5,063 bases of DNA, from the NCBI GenBank assembly GCA_026389975.1, contig JAPLGV010000291.1, positions 1-5,063 of the forward strand. Reading direction: 5' to 3'. The translations under genes were made by a program, and so were the position numbers. Below are positions 4,942 through 5,063 of this stretch, one piece after another (within the stretch, counting starts at the first letter, position 1; every line of letters begins with the position of its first letter). The notes under the pieces were generated by a model. The model was not told the DNA's origin, did no database searches, and saw nothing but the letters and a program-made list of their open reading frames with translations. Source of the DNA: Chloroflexota bacterium. Its GTDB lineage: Bacteria; Chloroflexota; Anaerolineae; Anaerolineales; Villigracilaceae.

Positions 4942-5063
4942 TTATTTACCGGGGGGAGGTACAGTTTTCTCTTTCAGTTTGGTTTCATACTCCGTCACGT
5001 GCTTATCGATTTCCTCGACTGCGCGCTGGCGGGTATAACCATACTTTTCCTGAAGCAAGCCGA
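4942..5063 (-). CDS. CsbD-like stress protein, C-terminal part, 5' end outside the window
   Basis: The last 39 codons are visible, ending in TAA at 4944-4942. They read GLLQEKYGYTRQRAVEEID, then KHVTEYETKLKEKTVPPPGK. The element L(I/V)GxLQEKYGYxRxxAExEID is the closing part of the CsbD family, small hydrophilic stress proteins of about 60 to 70 residues with a helical fold. Here it is followed by an additional charged segment and a Pro-rich end, so the tail is longer than the usual family ending. CsbD-type genes commonly sit near GlsB-type and YtxH-type genes, as here. The start and most of the protein lie beyond the right edge, and the diagnostic N-terminal half (GKWKQLKG-like) cannot be checked. 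Confidence 0.65.
   Translation of the reverse strand, partial: GLLQEKYGYTRQRAVEEIDKHVTEYETKLKEKTVPPPGK

Overview
The window looks like a bacterial chromosome segment, probably from the Chloroflexota (Anaerolineae-like) or a similar environmental lineage. This rests only on the style of the proteins: a lipoprotein of repeated ICHAT/NPY/GDIIPAP units, short YtxH, GlsB, YggT-like and CsbD-type proteins kept together, and an AAA+ ATPase with a degenerate first domain. No marker gene settles the taxonomy. Every gene or gene remnant recognised reads on the minus strand, so the biological order runs from the right edge (5063) to the left edge (1).

Right part (5063 to about 3932) is a run of small envelope and stress proteins. 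It holds the C-terminus of a CsbD-like protein, a complete GlsB/YeaQ/YmgE-type membrane protein, a complete YggT-like three-helix membrane protein, and a very small one-helix protein that starts 12 bases after the YggT-like gene but is cut short by a frame error. Strong ribosome binding sites precede the complete genes. The same type of gene resumes at 1778 with the start of a YtxH protein, so the cluster appears to have been continuous once.

Centre (about 3995 to 1852) interrupts that cluster. A 575-residue AAA+ ATPase (3707-1980), preceded by the C-terminal piece of an unrecognised gene that overlaps its start by 8 bases, lies between two direct copies of a sequence of about 128 bp. The repeat is the 3' part of the small one-helix gene. 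One copy keeps the 5' end of that gene and the other keeps its intact 3' end. The likeliest reading is that the ATPase segment entered by homologous or Campbell-type recombination at the small gene, or through a duplication followed by rearrangement.

Left part (about 1580 to 628) is a graveyard of fragments. The YtxH gene loses its natural 3' part and runs into the C-terminal remnant of an IS91-like transposase. A gene-poor stretch follows with a very strong plus-strand terminator that has no gene upstream of it. Then come the first 33 or so codons of a response regulator joined to the tail of an unrelated gene.

Left edge (584 to 1) is a good gene again: a secreted lipoprotein built from exact-length 53-residue repeats, running off the window.

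The intact genes suggest an envelope or osmotic stress locus remodelled by mobile DNA and recombination. No complete new system is evident. The best leads are the repeat-flanked ATPase and the Cys/His-rich repeat lipoprotein.
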